Shown: piece by piece, positions 1-12,845 of the stretch | How the letters are laid out: every line of letters begins with the position of its first letter | How positions within the stretch are numbered: the first letter of the stretch is position 1 | Source of the DNA: Symsagittifera roscoffensis | Taxonomy: Eukaryota; Xenacoelomorpha; Acoela; Convolutidae | Length of the DNA stretch: 64,000 nt | NCBI RefSeq assembly: GCF_963678635.1 | Contig: NC_087070.1 | Coordinates: forward strand, 44,375,467 to 44,439,466 | Reading direction: 5' to 3' | Notes under the pieces: generated by a model | What the model was told of the DNA's origin: nothing | The model's database searches: none | Seen by the model: the letters and a program-made list of their open reading frames with translations, nothing else | Made by a program: the position numbers and the translations under genes

Positions 1-474
1 GTTGAGTGAACAAAATAACTTTTGCGGTCAAACGGAAACCAAACTTGTTATTCTTAGGGCAAAATCAATTTTTTCTAATTTTAAATCAGATGGTAGAGGA
101 ATTTGCCCTGCTTTCTCTAATAATTTTGTTTTGAAAAACTAAAGTAATTTTCAGGGGCGGATCTAGGATGGATTTTCACGGGGGGGGGGGTATTTTCGAA
201 ATATTTGTCTTTTTTTTTTCGGTCGACCAAATTGATTTTCCGATCATTCCCAGAACACTAAAAAGACCCATTTTTGACAGTTTTTGGGTACTTTTTGGAA
301 ATTTTTGGTTAACTCACTTTTTACCATTTACCAACATATTCAAAATGAGGTATCTAGATTTATCATAACTGACTTTTGGAAGCTATTTGTTGAGGAGCAA
401 GAAATGTTCAAAATGAAACGCACTGAAATCGACTAGCGTTCTATCAGTCCTTTCGCAGTATACTGAGACCTTAG
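1..474. other. Upstream region, no gene seen
   Basis: No convincing coding sequence. It contains a run of ten G at about 181-190 followed by T-rich sequence. It would hold the promoter and 5' UTR of the tetraspan gene starting at 475, but I could not identify a TATA box or other core element with confidence. Confidence 0.4.
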
Positions 475-566
475 ATGGCGGACCACAAAGTTGTGATCAT
501 AGTCGGTCTCGTATTCGACTGTCTCCTGTTCCTGATTCTGATTGTGTTGTTCTGTGACATAAATTG
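475..566 (+). CDS. Tetraspan gene coding exon 1
   Basis: Codes for residues 1-30 plus two bases, covering the first transmembrane helix. The donor gtgagt follows directly at 567. The exon ends in phase 2 and joins exon 2 in frame. Confidence 0.65.
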
Positions 567-3500
567 GTGAGTCATTATACCCACTTAGGCAAAACTAAGA
601 TTGCAATCAACGATTATCAGTTTTTATACAGATTGACTAGTAGTAAAAAAATGATTGTCTATAACCCAATTAGACACTGAAATGAATACGGTATTTTATG
701 CAGTTCGGAAGATTTTACTTGCGATAATCGTTTAAAAATCTTAGTTTTGCCAGTGCAGGTACTTTCGGATAACTAAAAACTAATCAAGTCTTAAACAAAA
801 TCTTCCAAAGTCACCCCCTTTTCCTTAGTAAATGAACGACGTGAACGCACGATAATCACTCCTTTCTAAAAAGATGGCAGTGAATTTGGTGACAGTTCTA
901 TCCGAGTCTGAAAATTTCAATTTTTACAATTCGCAATGAGTTTTCAATGAGAATAAACACTTTTTTGAATTACAAAACAGAAAAAGTAGAAATCAAAACA
1001 TAAAAATTTGATCATGCGATGTGAAACATTTTGTACGATTATATCAGAATCTTTAGTGGGGCAGTTTTCCTCAACTCGGTTGTGTTTTACAATTTCACAT
1101 TGTTTTTAAAACTGATTGCAAATGGTAAAACTTGCTGTTTCAAACCCGAAATTACCTGGTAAATGCCTCAAATAAAGAGTTAAAATTATTAAAGAGGCTA
1201 GTTTTGATCATTGGCTGTCGATCGAAGTAAAATTAAGAGTTCAAGTGAAGTTTCTCGGAAATGGTCCTTAGAAGTTGGAAATCAAAACACTGAACCTTTG
1301 TTTAGTTTTGTCCACCAGTGGACCATCTTCTGTTTGTCCTCATATGATACTTAGCCATTTCAAAGTTTTTTGAGTCTAAAACTAATTACTTGAACATCAA
1401 AACACTGTTTTCACTCCAAAAGACTCATTTTTGAAGACTTGAAAAGAAATTATTAAAATTTTTAATAGCACTCCAGAAACTAATCTAAACGTGCAAATTA
1501 ATTTTGGTCAAACAATTTCTATTATGTTTGAAACTTGTTGCTTTTACATTCGGAATGAAAACATTTCATGGAAAAATGCTTTCAAAATAACTAACATGAT
1601 CATAAAAAACTTAGTTTCGTTACTTATCGTCTCCAGTATACTTGGGGTGTTTTTGGCTCTTCCACAGTCACAAAAGCAATCAATTTCAGGTGTAATGAGC
1701 AGTTTTGTAAATAATAATATGAAGACCAAAGAAAATGCGAAGAAAAATTTAGTAACAACTTATTTTTACCATCCGAAATAATTTGATGAAACTTGTTCAA
1801 AGTTATAAAGGTATATAACCTGGGCTCTTTTCCATCCTTTCTCCCACGCGCACCTTTCTTATAGTGAAAAAAATTTCGTTTGCTCACATTGCTCACATTG
1901 CTCCTTTCTTAAAGTGAAAAAATGTCTGTTTGCTCGATGGATATTTTGCATTCGGCCTAAGTGTATTATCCAATTGTCTGATTGCAAGCGACCTAATTAC
2001 GCCTAAAACAATTGCTTTGTTGTAGTGCTAAATTTTTTAAAAGCACTCATCAAACAATTAAAATCAATCATTAGAACCTCTACATGGAAATTTTTTTGTA
2101 AAGCTACAAGTTTTTGAAATTAGAAAATTTGGAAAAAACAATATGCGTTGCTTAGCCATTTTTTTTCTGCGTAGCTTATGGAGCAAATTCAAACAGTCCA
2201 AAATAATGTGAGGCAACCTAGTTGTCTGCAGCTTAAATTGAGGCTATCCAACTTACAATTTTCAGTTTTTGTAAACTGTCTTTACTGCAAAAAACTGCCG
2301 CCAAAGCTACCTGAAAGGCTTCTCGATTCTTTCAGAGGTTTAACCCGATACGACAACATTGACGACAACTCAGAAGCAAGCTCGAGTCGCCTTTCAGCTT
2401 TTCGGGAAACGCCGTGTTGTAGCAGGTTGCAAAGATAAGAAAGGGCGAATTGGTAGACTTAATCAGTGATCGGACTTCAGGCGGGTGCACATGGTAATCA
2501 TTTGTAATTTTGCGATTAAATATAAGCCTTCGATCAGATTACGCGGCTTCGGCTCATACTTTCAAATGCGCTGATGCCGCATAATCTGATCGATCAGAAG
2601 TTCTATAGTTAATCGCTAAATGACAAATGACTACCATGTGCACACGCCTGTTATCCGATCACTGATTAGGTCAACCAATTCGCCCTCTCTTATCTTTTCA
2701 TTATGCTACAAATTTCTCACCACTACAAAAAATGGAAAAAAAAACGAAATGAAGTTGAAAAAAATTGACAATATAGAAAAACAAAATTGAAAAGTTTACA
2801 AACGAAAAAGTTTTCAAATTTTGAAAACTTTATATAATAACTGAAAATCGGAATGCGAATCTATGAAAAAATCTGGAATGCTATTATTAAAATTCCTGAC
2901 TTTCATTTATACAAAGTATTTCGAAATATTCAAAAGTTCTATAGCTTCAATAGCTCGCTTAAGCAATTATCTTTTTTGCGAAGCAATCCAAGTTATGAAA
3001 ACAACTTTCACATGTATCCAAATTTCGATTGTTTTAGAAGATTGCTTAGAAAAATGTATAAATTTTGCGAGCCGAATCGCTCTATGAAATAAGTGTCAAG
3101 TTTTCAAGTTTTATAGCTTGAACACCAAGATTAGAAAAAATTTTTGCCAAAAGCTTTCTCTATGAAATAACTTGTAAAACTTCAAATTTTCTTGATATGC
3201 TTCAAGCTTTTTGTTCTTGGAAATAATTTGGAATGCTTCAAAGTTTCATCTCTTGAGCACCTCGATTTAGAAAACTTATAATATTTGCTAACTGTTTCGC
3301 TCTGAAACTATTTAAAATTTTTTCAAGACTTCATCAGCTTGCATTGGAAAATTTAATCTTTTCTCAAAGTAATTTGATCGTTAAAATAATTTGACATTGT
3401 TAATCGCTTGATTGGTTTGCCCGCAAAAATAAAATTTTAACTAACCAAATGGCTCTATGGAAGAACTCAAAGTAAATGAAATTTTCTGTTTTTCAAAAGC

Positions 3501-5124
3501 TTGCTTGAAAAAACTCTATTTTTGCTGGCCAGTTCGCTCTATAAATTAACGCAAAAAGTTTCAAACTTTATCGCTCAACAAAATACATTGAAAGAATTAA
3601 AATTTTAGCTAACCCTTTCGCTACATGATAGAGCTTTAACTATTTCAATGTTTTATCTCATTGTGGTTTGAATGTTTTATAGGTCGAATGAATACCATGT
3701 CTCTAAAAACTTCAAAAATCGCAAATCGATTCATGATATGGAATAACCCAATTGTGCAAGTTTCTTTGCTTGAATAGCTTGCCCAATACAACCAACTTTT
3801 TGCTAGCCGATTGACTAATGGAGACGGGCTTACTAGATTTTCTTTACACAAATCATTTAGACAAATCTTCAGATCACCGTTTTTTCTTAATGACACAGGA
3901 ATTTCAGGAGTTTTCAATCGCCCTTGTTGCCGATTACCATGTTTTACCACGTTCGTTTGACCCACACACCCATATACAGTTCCCTTTTCTTGGTTTTCTT
4001 ACTTTTGACTCGAACTGGTCATAACTTTTTACACTGGACCAGAAATTAAATGTTAATGATTCTCGTCATTAGCTTAAATTTATAGACAAACAAGACTGCT
4101 CGTATCAGGGTGAAGCCCTGAATGTTCCGACTGCCTTTTAAGGTTTATGGAGTAGCAGTAATACATAAAAAAAATTGAATGAAATAAAATGAAATGAAAA
4201 TTTTTTTTTTCTAAAATTTGAAATTTTTTATGAAAATCATCCCCCCACACGCCATACAAAGTACAAAAGGATAGATTTCGTTCCTTGTAACAAATCAATT
4301 ATGGCAAATAAGCTTCGTTCAACCAATTTGGAACGATTTATAAGACGGATTAAATCTCCGCTTAAGCGTTAACAGCGCGAATTATATTGCGCGTTAATTG
4401 TCCCAAATTGGTCAAAATGGCCAAAATGGAAATCTTAAAACCCTCATAACTTTAGAAAAAATAATCACAGGTGAAATAGCTTTTCAAATTTAAGCTCAGG
4501 ACAACAATGGCTTTCGAATGATATAAAAAGAATTCCGTCAAAAATGGCTAGTTAAAAAGTCGAAATTTGTCTGAAGAAAAAAAAACCCACCCCGAGCACA
4601 AATATTCCGTTACTTTCGTATCAAAAGTCGGAACAATAAGCCGTGCTCTGGAATTATCATATAACTAGAAATATTTTGAAGCGTCGACTGATTGTTGATT
4701 CTGTCTTTTACTGATCTTTCAGTTAAATGAATCTTTAAATTCCAAATGTTTTTGACAGTTTTCTAACCTGTTGTGCGTTTTAGCGGAGGTTACAATACTT
4801 GCTGGGGCATTTGGACTGCATCTGCTGCTGCCACAAGTAACTTTTTGTCTTTACAGAAATCTTAGAGGAAAAAAGATTTGAGACGTGTAAACCAGTAGAT
4901 TTTTTTGTCCTTTTTTGTAAAAAATTTCATGCATTTGATTTTTTTTCGAATGTTCTATTTGGACAATAAATTTTATGTTTCATGAGATAAAAAATAAAAG
5001 ACCAGAAGCTTAACAATGAGTTTCATTTTAATACGGCTCTGAGCTTTTCTTTTAGTATATATATCTTTGTAGCGAATATTTTTTTTCGAAATAAATTTTA
5101 CACCACGCGAAAACTGATAATTTG

Positions 5125-5185
<61 letters not shown>

Positions 5186-7531
5186 CATAATAATAATAAT
5201 AATCATAATAATAAATTGTTTGCAAATTGGATTCCATTCATTGTAAAAGTTACTAAATTTACAACCAAACGAAATCTCATTGCGAGAACGCCGTGGAACT
5301 ATGCAGCCCGTTTTCAGGCGCCTCTGATCCTGCTATGACTTCTGTTATTTTTAAATATCGATAGTTAATCAAGAAATCAAAAAAAAAGATTTAATGCTAT
5401 AAAGAGGAAAAAAAAATTAACACTCTTTTTTGCTTAGGTATCATAACTGCTATCAGGGCGTTCCACGTATTGGGTTTCATGGCCTGCATAGGAGCCATAG
5501 TTGTATGGGGCTTGATGTTGGGCAAGGTGTTCGACACTTTCCAGGGTGCTATCGCAATCATCACCCTCACATCCATAGGACGTAAGGATTTTTTGAAGAA
5601 AAAACTTCAAAAAAGTCAGACATTTTAATCTTTTTAATCTTGTTTGTTTGAGTTTGAATCTCCGATTAAATTAAAAATCTTTTCTGTATTTTGGATTTTT
5701 TTTGTTTGTTTGTAAAGAATTTATCTGGATCAAAATGCAACAATCAAAAAACTGTTTAATTTTTTTTTGAAAATTTTTACTTCACGATAAAGTTCATTTC
5801 ATATACTTTTTTAGAAATTGTTTATTCTACATTATTCTACGTTTTTGCAACTTACCAGTGAAAACAAAAATTAAAAGAAGGTCGCCGTTGCCAAAGTGTC
5901 TTTGTTTCCGTATTCAAAACTGCCACGAAACTTGGATATTTCAAAAAATAACGCCAAAAACATCCAATTTACTCAAACTTAAAGTAGTTTAGGATTTTAT
6001 GTTTAGCTTAGGGCTTTAGGGTAACATAGCGTCGTGATTTATTCCTGATCGGTCCAAAAAATCTGTAAAGGGATTTTTTCAAAGATCCTGACGCAAGTTC
6101 TAAGACTAAGTTTGAACGAACCAATCTATCCGAACTAATCTAGGATACAAATTGATGTGCTATTAAAATGTGGTCCGTTTGGTTGTTCAGTTCTGTGTGG
6201 AATAATCACAGCCGGCTGCTACACCTCGTGGGACGTAGTTCCGGGAGGCGGCAACATGTCCACTGCTCTTCTGGCTCTGGTCTGGCTCGCAGTCGGCTGT
6301 GCTCTGGCGTCCTGGATCTGTGCACTACTCATTATACTCGGATGCACAGGGTTAGTTTTTAATTTGTTTTCAGGGTTAGTTTTTAAACTGTTCCGCCGAC
6401 CATTGAAAATTGGGAGAAACTTTGTATTCGGGTGTGTTTTAGTTTTTTCTTTTTTTTGTTTTCCGAGCAAAATCCAGTACTTTAAATAATAATTGGAATG
6501 GGGCGAATGACATATCATATTAAAGCTTTTTCAGTCGTGATTAGTGAAAAACTTCTGCTGTGTTGAGAAAATCAATTTCGAGCGAATATGGTGTTTTTCA
6601 ACCGAATATGGTGCTTATTTTGTTTTTCAACCGCAGGCATTTATCACAAATAATCATCGTAGTTGTGGGAGTGATTTTCCAATCAGTAATCTGATTCGGA
6701 CGACATTTACAAATCTTCAAAAAGTTGTCCCAGTGTCGAGAAAAATGGGTTTTATCCAAATTCAAGAGAGTAAAACAAGGGAGCAGGCTTAAAAAACTTC
6801 AAAAATTGAAACCTATTTCTGCAAAAAAATGAAAAAAAAAAATAAAGATAATTTTTTTGAAGTCATTTCTCGACAAAAACCGCTACCTTGTTTGCGTATT
6901 TCAATGCGGTTGTCGAATATGCTTAATTTCAAGTTTTTGTGAAATCTTTTCATCACACCACGCATAAAAAATAACACGTTTCTAAAAAACTTTCACGGTT
7001 TTTAAGAATATTGCCGAAACATTCTTTGCTACCTGCACAGCAACCGGCTATCCTTGTTATGATTAGTTTTTTAAAAATTGTTTTTTCTTTCATTTAGAAT
7101 TTGGCAACTTTCAGAACAAAGTCGCCCTTGTCAACTTAGCTCAAACCTTGAGTTTTTACATAATCAAATGATCAAAATGTTCCAATTGACCGACTGCAAG
7201 GAAACTTGGCATTGTTGAAGTCACAGCAAAATTCCACACCAATCAATTTGAAGTTTTAGTTGTTTTGTAACTAAAATCAAATTGCATTAAATTGAAAAAT
7301 ATTTATTTTCTCAGGGGTGCGCAAGGCGGTCGGCCTTCGCGTGAATCTCGACAACAACAACGACACTCGTCTAAACCACCGCCGGCTCAACCGAGTCCAA
7401 TCAGATTTTCCCGCCACCAAGTTCAAGCGGCACCTCAGTCACCCCCGCCCCCCGAACGCCAAAAGACAGGGGCCGCATTTAGAGACACCCAATCTACGCC
7501 TGCTTCACAGAGGCGGTTCACTGCGCCCTGA
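475..7531 (+). CDS. Claudin/PMP22-like four-pass membrane protein (5 exons, 221 aa)
   Basis: Coding exons are 475-566, 4784-4836, 5438-5581, 6191-6350 and 7315-7531. Their summed length is 666 bases, all junction phases match, and every intron is GT-AG. The ATG at 475 has an in-frame TAG immediately upstream. The product has four hydrophobic segments at about residues 6-28, 52-76, 82-105 and 121-147, a very short cytosolic N-terminus, and a Pro/Gln/Arg/Ser-rich C-terminal tail (residues 150-221). The first extracellular loop holds CWGIW, resembling the W-GLW signature of claudins, but at about 22 residues it is much shorter than the usual ~50. A role in cell junctions or as a small membrane adaptor is inferred from the fold only. 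Other tetraspan families such as PMP22/EMP, LHFPL or MARVEL remain possible. The reading frames and splice model are better supported than the family name. Confidence 0.65.
2431..2697. mobile_element. MITE with long terminal inverted repeats (~265 bp)
   Basis: The two ends are long imperfect inverted repeats: a stretch beginning aagataagaaagggcgaatt on the left is mirrored at the right end, and the similarity continues inward for more than 100 bp, including the dinucleotide-like GATCAG blocks near the centre. There is no coding capacity. It lies in intron 1 of the tetraspan gene. A clear target-site duplication was not resolved. Confidence 0.6.
2880..3850. repeat. Degenerate tandem array in intron 1 (~100-120 bp unit)
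   Basis: At least seven loosely spaced copies of a unit containing a phrase like ttttgctaaccnnttcgctctatgaaata followed by an A/T-rich segment with ttcaaagttttatagcttgaacacc. Copies are strongly diverged. No protein is supported, although short ORFs run through it. Confidence 0.5.
4087..4640 (-). repeat. Interspersed repeat family R1, left copy
   Basis: This ~550-bp stretch is present in inverted orientation at about 11683-12215. Landmarks are gactgctcgtatcagg with its partner gaagccctgaatgttccgac at one end, a central gcgcgaattatattgcgcg palindrome, and cccgagcacaaatattccgt at the other end. Fragments recur at 46905-47040 and 58980-59145. It has no coding capacity. Strand is set relative to the right copy. 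Confidence 0.65.
4784..4836 (+). CDS. Tetraspan gene coding exon 2
   Basis: A 53-bp exon after a ttttag acceptor and before a gtaact donor. It codes for most of the first extracellular loop, including the CWGIW motif. Intron 1 before it is 4.2 kb and repeat-rich. Confidence 0.6.
5126..5214. repeat. (TAA)n microsatellite
   Basis: About 28 near-perfect TAA units with two ATC interruptions near the end. It lies in intron 2 of the tetraspan gene and produces spurious poly-Ile/Tyr ORFs on the minus strand. Confidence 0.95.
5438..5581 (+). CDS. Tetraspan gene coding exon 3
   Basis: A 144-bp exon (tgcttag acceptor, gtaagg donor) coding for the second transmembrane helix and the start of the third. 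The hydrophobic frame is uninterrupted and in phase with both neighbours. Confidence 0.7.
6191..6350 (+). CDS. Tetraspan gene coding exon 4
   Basis: A 160-bp exon (gttcag acceptor, gttagt donor) coding for the end of TM3, the second extracellular loop with a glycine cluster, and TM4. A longer open frame runs past the donor but loses hydrophobic and coding character there. Confidence 0.65.
7315..7531 (+). CDS. Tetraspan gene terminal exon
   Basis: Starts after a ttttctcag acceptor and ends at TGA 7529-7531. It codes for a 72-residue hydrophilic tail rich in P, Q, R and S. The frame is fixed by the phase-2 end of exon 4. Another frame is also open here (to 7742) but is out of phase. Confidence 0.6.
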
Positions 7532-7890
7532 TTATTGCATTGATATCGAAAAACCAAGAAAAATATCCTTTAAGTCAAACATCAGACTCTTTAAGCAAAG
7601 TAGGAACAATAATTTCCGGTTACTGAAGAGTTATCGGCTCTTCTACCGTTTCGTCCCACCAGATAAACAACCATTTTCGGTGCCCTGGTTGACAAACCAT
7701 ACTAGTAAAATGCTGTCATACAATTTCTTGAATTTTGTTTGAATAATCTTAGATATCTTCTAAGATTCTTTGGCATGGTAGTCAAGATATTTAAGTTTCG
7801 ATGAACGTAGTTCAGACTCTTATATAGGTCGCGTTGATTTTTGTTTATTTCTTTCGTTATTTCTATGGAAAAGTCTTAAAATAATAAGTT

Positions 7891-7936
7891 AGAATTCACT
7901 TCTGTAAAAAAGTAATATTTTACAGAAGTGAATTCT
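7891..7936. repeat. Perfect 19-bp palindrome
   Basis: The arms 7891-7909 and 7918-7936 (agaattcacttctgtaaaa and its complement) surround an 8-nt loop. It lies about 360 bp past the tetraspan stop codon. It could be a 3' UTR hairpin or a remnant of a small foldback element. Confidence 0.6.
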
Positions 7937-8582
7937 TACATATAAATGCATATATGAAAGCCTCTAGCTGTTTGTGGACTATTTGAGTTCAATTCATTGT
8001 CATCTGTTGAGTTAGGTAAGTTGCTATAAGTTGCGCTCTTCGATTACGAAAATGCAAAGGTCACGAAAAACGTAATCGATTTCTAGCTTCTAGCTTTAAT
8101 TTTCAGATTTATCAGCGAAATTAAAGTTTGCTAGTCACACAATTTCATGCAACAAAAAAAATTCCAATCCCACATTTCAGACATCGAAGAAATGCTAGTC
8201 GGAGAGTTATCAGACAATTTTTTGGAATTGGGAAATGCTACTATTTGCGTTTTTTTAACATGCAGTTTGTTCTAATTGCTTTTACGTTGTTGAATTTGGA
8301 GATAAACGAATTTTCAGTTTGAGTATTCAACTCACATTCCATTTTTGATGACAATTTGATTATGTGAGTATAAGATAAAAATATATAAAAAAATGCTGAT
8401 GGGGAAACACTAGAAGTGCTAAAAAATTACAAAAAATTCTGGCGAATACCGTTTTTGCCACATGATTGGCTGGAAAATTTCTAAACTAGTTGCCTAGGGG
8501 AAAAAACGTTCATGAGAGGGCGTTTTGATTTGGAATTTGAAGTTCAAGAAACTATATAAGCGGCTAAATTGATTATGTTTTT

Positions 8583-9287
8583 AAAGGTCCTCTCAAGCTC
8601 TTTGAATTACTCCTTAAAACCAAAGTTTTGTGTACTGTTTCGAGCGCCTTTTTAAAGTCTATAAACGTTTACTGAGCCTTCACTGATTGATTGTGGAAGT
8701 TTTCTTTATTACTTCTCTTAACATAACTAGCGCATCAATGATTCACCTCCCCCCTCAACCGTTTCGAAAGACAAACTGATCTTTATCAATCAAACTGAAC
8801 CGATTGAAACAAAATAAAACCGTTTATTTATGAGTTTTTCTAACAGTTCACCAATACTTGGCTTGCCAATTTTCACGGTTTTGCGATCATATACGAGCAG
8901 TTTTCAATTTAACTGGTTTTATTTTTTTGACAGCCAGAGATTAGAAGATAGTAGATTTTCGATGGCAGTGGTTAGGTACTGATTAAACAGTGGTAGAATT
9001 TTTCTAACTCAAAATCAAGAACTAATAACAAACGGTATCGATTCATATGTCATATAGTTTCCACGAATAAAAACACGTTGCGAAGCTTCCATATGGTAAA
9101 GAAAAACTGATTCTATTGTTTACTGTAAACATTCAGTAAACAAAAGAATCAGTTTTTCTTCACCATATGGAAGCTTTGCAACGTTTTTTTTATTCGTGGA
9201 AACTATATGACATTTGAATCGATACCGTTTGTTTTTACAAAAACTTTGGTCTCAAAGAGTAATTCATAGGGCTCGAGAGGACCTTTT
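8583..9287. mobile_element. Foldback-type element, no ORF
   Basis: The outer ends (about 8583-8625 and 9243-9287) are inverted repeats starting aaaggtcctctcaagctc. A second, nearly perfect inverted repeat with arms of about 100 bp occupies 9029-9231, centred near 9130. There is no coding sequence. The architecture suggests a foldback or MITE-like DNA element. Confidence 0.6.
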
Positions 9288-10484
9288 TTGCACTTAACTG
9301 AGGCTAATTTTAAAAACCGCAAGCATTCCGAGTAAGTAATTAAGCGAAAACCGGTTTCGGAAGTATTTCATTTGGGGTGCCACGGTACTTTTTTTATGCG
9401 TATAACTTTTCAACGATGTAGCAGTCAATTAACAAAACTCAAAAAATGCTTTTATGCAGATGATAGTGCAACGAGTGACAACAACAGAGAAAAACAAACC
9501 GCAACATCATCAAAAAAGTTGGAGTAAAAATGAAAAATGATTATATTTTAACAAATTTACCCCAAAAACAGTAAATTAAAAACATATGCTATCAAAAAAA
9601 CTCAAGAAGCCCACCAAAAATTTCGCATGTGAAATTTTTTTTTGTTACCTCTCGTTCAAACTGGATAAAGTTGGATTTTTGCTGAGCGTATCAAGTTCTT
9701 AGATGAGAATATCTTAAATCTCAGCAAAACTTGTTATTTGGTACAGTGAAACTTAAGCGCAACCTGATATTTGGTGCAGTGATTTGCCATTGGCATCTAC
9801 AAATAAAGCGAAAAAAGATACCCTACACCAAAAAACTAAAACTTTATTCCAATTCAGTTACAGAATCCGTAAATGGCATCATTCTTACAGTTAAAAATAA
9901 ACTATTACGTGCAGAACAAAATATGAAAAACATTATCAAACATTTTCAGGAAAAAAGTCCAGCTCATTTCCTATACGATTTTGCAAAACAAAAATAGGCA
10001 AATTAATGTAGGCTCGTTTTTATGCTCAAAAGATGGCAGTAGCTACGTATAGTATCTCTATAGATAAATTGCTTTCGATGCTGCAAGTATTATCACCCAA
10101 AAAAAAATTGATAACATCTGCACCTTGTTTTTAAATCAACGATATCAACAACACTTTTTTTGGAGTGGTACATCTTGGACAACCCAGAACTAGTGAAAAA
10201 AAGTATATCTGGAATCTTTCTTAATTATTTCACTTTTTTATTTTTTCTTGTTTCGTTTTTCTGCTGTGTTTTGACACATCTCTTTCTTTTCAGCGATGTC
10301 CTGAAAATATTTTTGTTCAACTAAAGTTGGAAATTAGAGTTTATTGTTCTCAAATCTTGAAAAAGTATCTCATTTTTCCGCTCAGAGACACCTGAAAACA
10401 TTTCTATTAGTTCCATTGGTGATCTCGCAGCTAATTGTAAATTTACGAAAGTCACTTTTTTGGAACAAATTTGTAGTGCGGGTT
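9288..10484. other. Intergenic, nothing recognised
   Basis: AT-rich sequence with no splice-consistent exons, no recognisable protein and no strong repeat structure. One 88-codon open frame at 9731-9997 has no features that support it as a gene. Confidence 0.4.
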
Positions 10485-12845
10485 AACTTGGCATAATTGG
10501 TTCTGTCAACGTGTTAGCCTTGTCGACACAGCCTGTTTTAGTGATGATTTCTAGTTGACAAGGCTCTAAGCGGGGTAAACCAACCATGCTTTTTTTCGGA
10601 GTTTTCATAATCCAGCGTGATGAATAAAGACGCATTGCAAAATCTGATTTGTTATGACAAATGTAACTTAATGCTCATTTTGAGAAACTAAATAACTTCC
10701 TCCTTCGAATACGCACAACTCCGACAACAAACATATAAAATTTCGCTCCCACTGTTTTCAATCTCTACGATCTGTTTAAATTGCGATTTTTCATTGAATG
10801 TTTGTAAGTTTTTATTAAAGAGTTAGGTTAGCTGCCACCAAAGATAGAACGGTCAGTAAGAGAAGGGGTCTCCTTACCGTAAGCAAAGTTTTTTAACCAA
10901 AAATGCCTGCCCTTTTCAATGACTGGTTGCCATAAAACACCAAAAGTGCATGAGCCCATGCATGCTAACGCTCGAGAAATATGAAATCAGATTAACCAAA
11001 CCAATATTTGTTCTTCCTGATTGTTTTCAAAAACTTTATGTTGCAACTCATAGTAAAAGATCAGAAAAAAACCTGAATAGTAACTGCCCCGGGTTGTGCC
11101 ACATGTTTTTGTTAGACAAAAAATTGTATAAAACCTCCCACTCAAAAAGAGATAAAAAATTTGTGGTTTTCGTATCTGGACATCACACATAAGAAAAAAT
11201 TGGACATTACAATTTAAAAAAATCCGAAAATTTGAAATCGCAGCATGCATATTTCGTAACAGACTTTGCAACATTCTTCTGCGCGAAGGCGAGAGAGTCT
11301 ACTTTGCTAAAGACTAGGCTCTTATTCAATCAATCTCGTGTTTCATTGTAGTGTTGAAGAACTCTTGTAGAAAAAGTTGAAAGTTACTACTCACTTTTAA
11401 TTCCTTTTTTACGCACTTTTTTTATATCCACTTTCCGAAAAAAAAACTCTTCTATTGGCAACTCTCTGAAACGTAGCTTGCAAAACCGTGTGTGCTTTGA
11501 TTTGATAAAGATTCAGGTTATCGAAAAACTGTTTCCCTCCATCCTCTCAGTTTAAAAGAATGCAAAAACAATATCAAAAGTTCGCTACAGTTTGCTACAT
11601 TTTGTCTATTCGGAATGAGTTGGATAAGTGATAAATAGTTTTTTATTTTTTCCAATATCCTAAGCGTGCTGATGGTTATTGTTTCGACTTTCGATACGAA
11701 AGCGACGGAATATTTGTGCTCGGGTGGGTTTTTTTTTTCAGACAAATTTGGACTTTTTAACTAGCCATTTTTGACGGCATTTTTTGTATCATTCAAAAGG
11801 TATTGTTGTCCTGAGCTTAAATTTGAAAAAATATTTTACCTGTGATTATTTTTCGTAAAGTTATGAGGGTTTAAAGATTGCCATTTGGCCATTTTGACAA
11901 ATTTGGGACAATTAACGCGCGATATAATTCGCGCTATTAACGCGTAAGCGGAGATTTAATCCGTCTTATAAATCGTTTCGAATTGGTTGAACAAAGCTTA
12001 TTTGCCATAATGATTTGTTACAAGGAACGAAATCTATCTTTTTGTACTTTGTACTTTATATGGCGTGTGGGGGGATGATTTTCATTAAAAAATTGAAATT
12101 AAAAAAATATATATATTTTATTTCATTTAATTTTTTTTATGTTATTACTGCTGCTCCATAAACCTTAAAAGGCAGTCGGAACTTTCAGGGCTTCGCCCTG
12201 ATACGAGCAGTCTTGTTGCTATTTAAAACTATTCAGTTGTTATCCACAAAAACCTTGAAAACTGAGGCGCGTTTAATTGGTGGCTCAAAATTTCATTATT
12301 TTCACTTAATCCAATGTCTTTTGGTATAACAGTATTTGCTGCACAAGGTAGTGAGAGTCTTCTCCGTTTCACGCAGCCCAAAAACGCAAATTTGGCAAAA
12401 GCTGGAGTAATTTTTGATCAAGCAGATGTGATCTCAAACGATCAACCGTTTTTGCATTTAATTTAGAAACTCCTCTTCCTCAAATGATTTTTGATTTTCC
12501 CCATCTACTCTTCATTTTTTGCCATTGCGCATAATTTGCACTCCAGCAAAGCAAACGATAAATCTACGACCAGTTTTTTTGCCCTTCTGCCGTTCTCGAT
12601 TAATTTTATCTGAATAACTTCTTTGTTTTTTTTGCCATTCCCAACGACAGTTTGCAAAAAAGAGCTGAGCTTTTTGAAGGTTGTTTTCTTCGAGAGGCAT
12701 TCGAACAACTAAATAAGTCAGCAATTTTGTCAGGCTGATTCTAAAGTTTAACTTCAACGAATGAAAATTTTTTCGCTGAATTATTACCATGAAACAAAGA
12801 TCTTTTGCCATAATTGATTTTTTCCAATACAACAAGGATCTTCTT
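10485..12845. repeat. Large tandem unit, copy 1 (~2.4 kb)
   Basis: The unit begins near the phrase caacgtgttagcc and runs to the same phrase at about 12860. It shares with copy 2 the landmarks gtggggtaaacca, aaaagctttccact-like segments, a cttgcagaaaaa-type segment, and aatccaatgtcttttggtat. An R1 repeat interrupts it at 11683-12215. Copies are diverged, roughly 75-85% by eye. No gene is seen. Confidence 0.5.
11683..12215 (+). repeat. Interspersed repeat family R1, right copy (inverted)
   Basis: The inverted partner of 4087-4640, ending cttcgccctgatacgagcagtcttg. Comparison with the second tandem unit shows uninterrupted sequence at the corresponding place, so R1 inserted into an existing tandem unit. 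Confidence 0.65.

Noticed and set aside
1491-1896. Short ORFs on both strands in intron 1 of the tetraspan gene
   Set aside because: AT-rich, overlapping on opposite strands, no motif.
2437-2700. CRISPR-like or regulatory palindrome
   Set aside because: Long terminal inverted repeats without spacer-repeat structure identify it as a MITE in eukaryotic DNA.
4973-5237. Poly-Ile and poly-Tyr minus-strand ORFs
   Set aside because: Translations of the TAA microsatellite.
7317-7742. Longer alternative frame over the terminal tetraspan exon
   Set aside because: The phase of exon 4 selects the shorter frame ending at 7531, whose Pro/Gln-rich tail is plausible; the longer frame would need a different donor.
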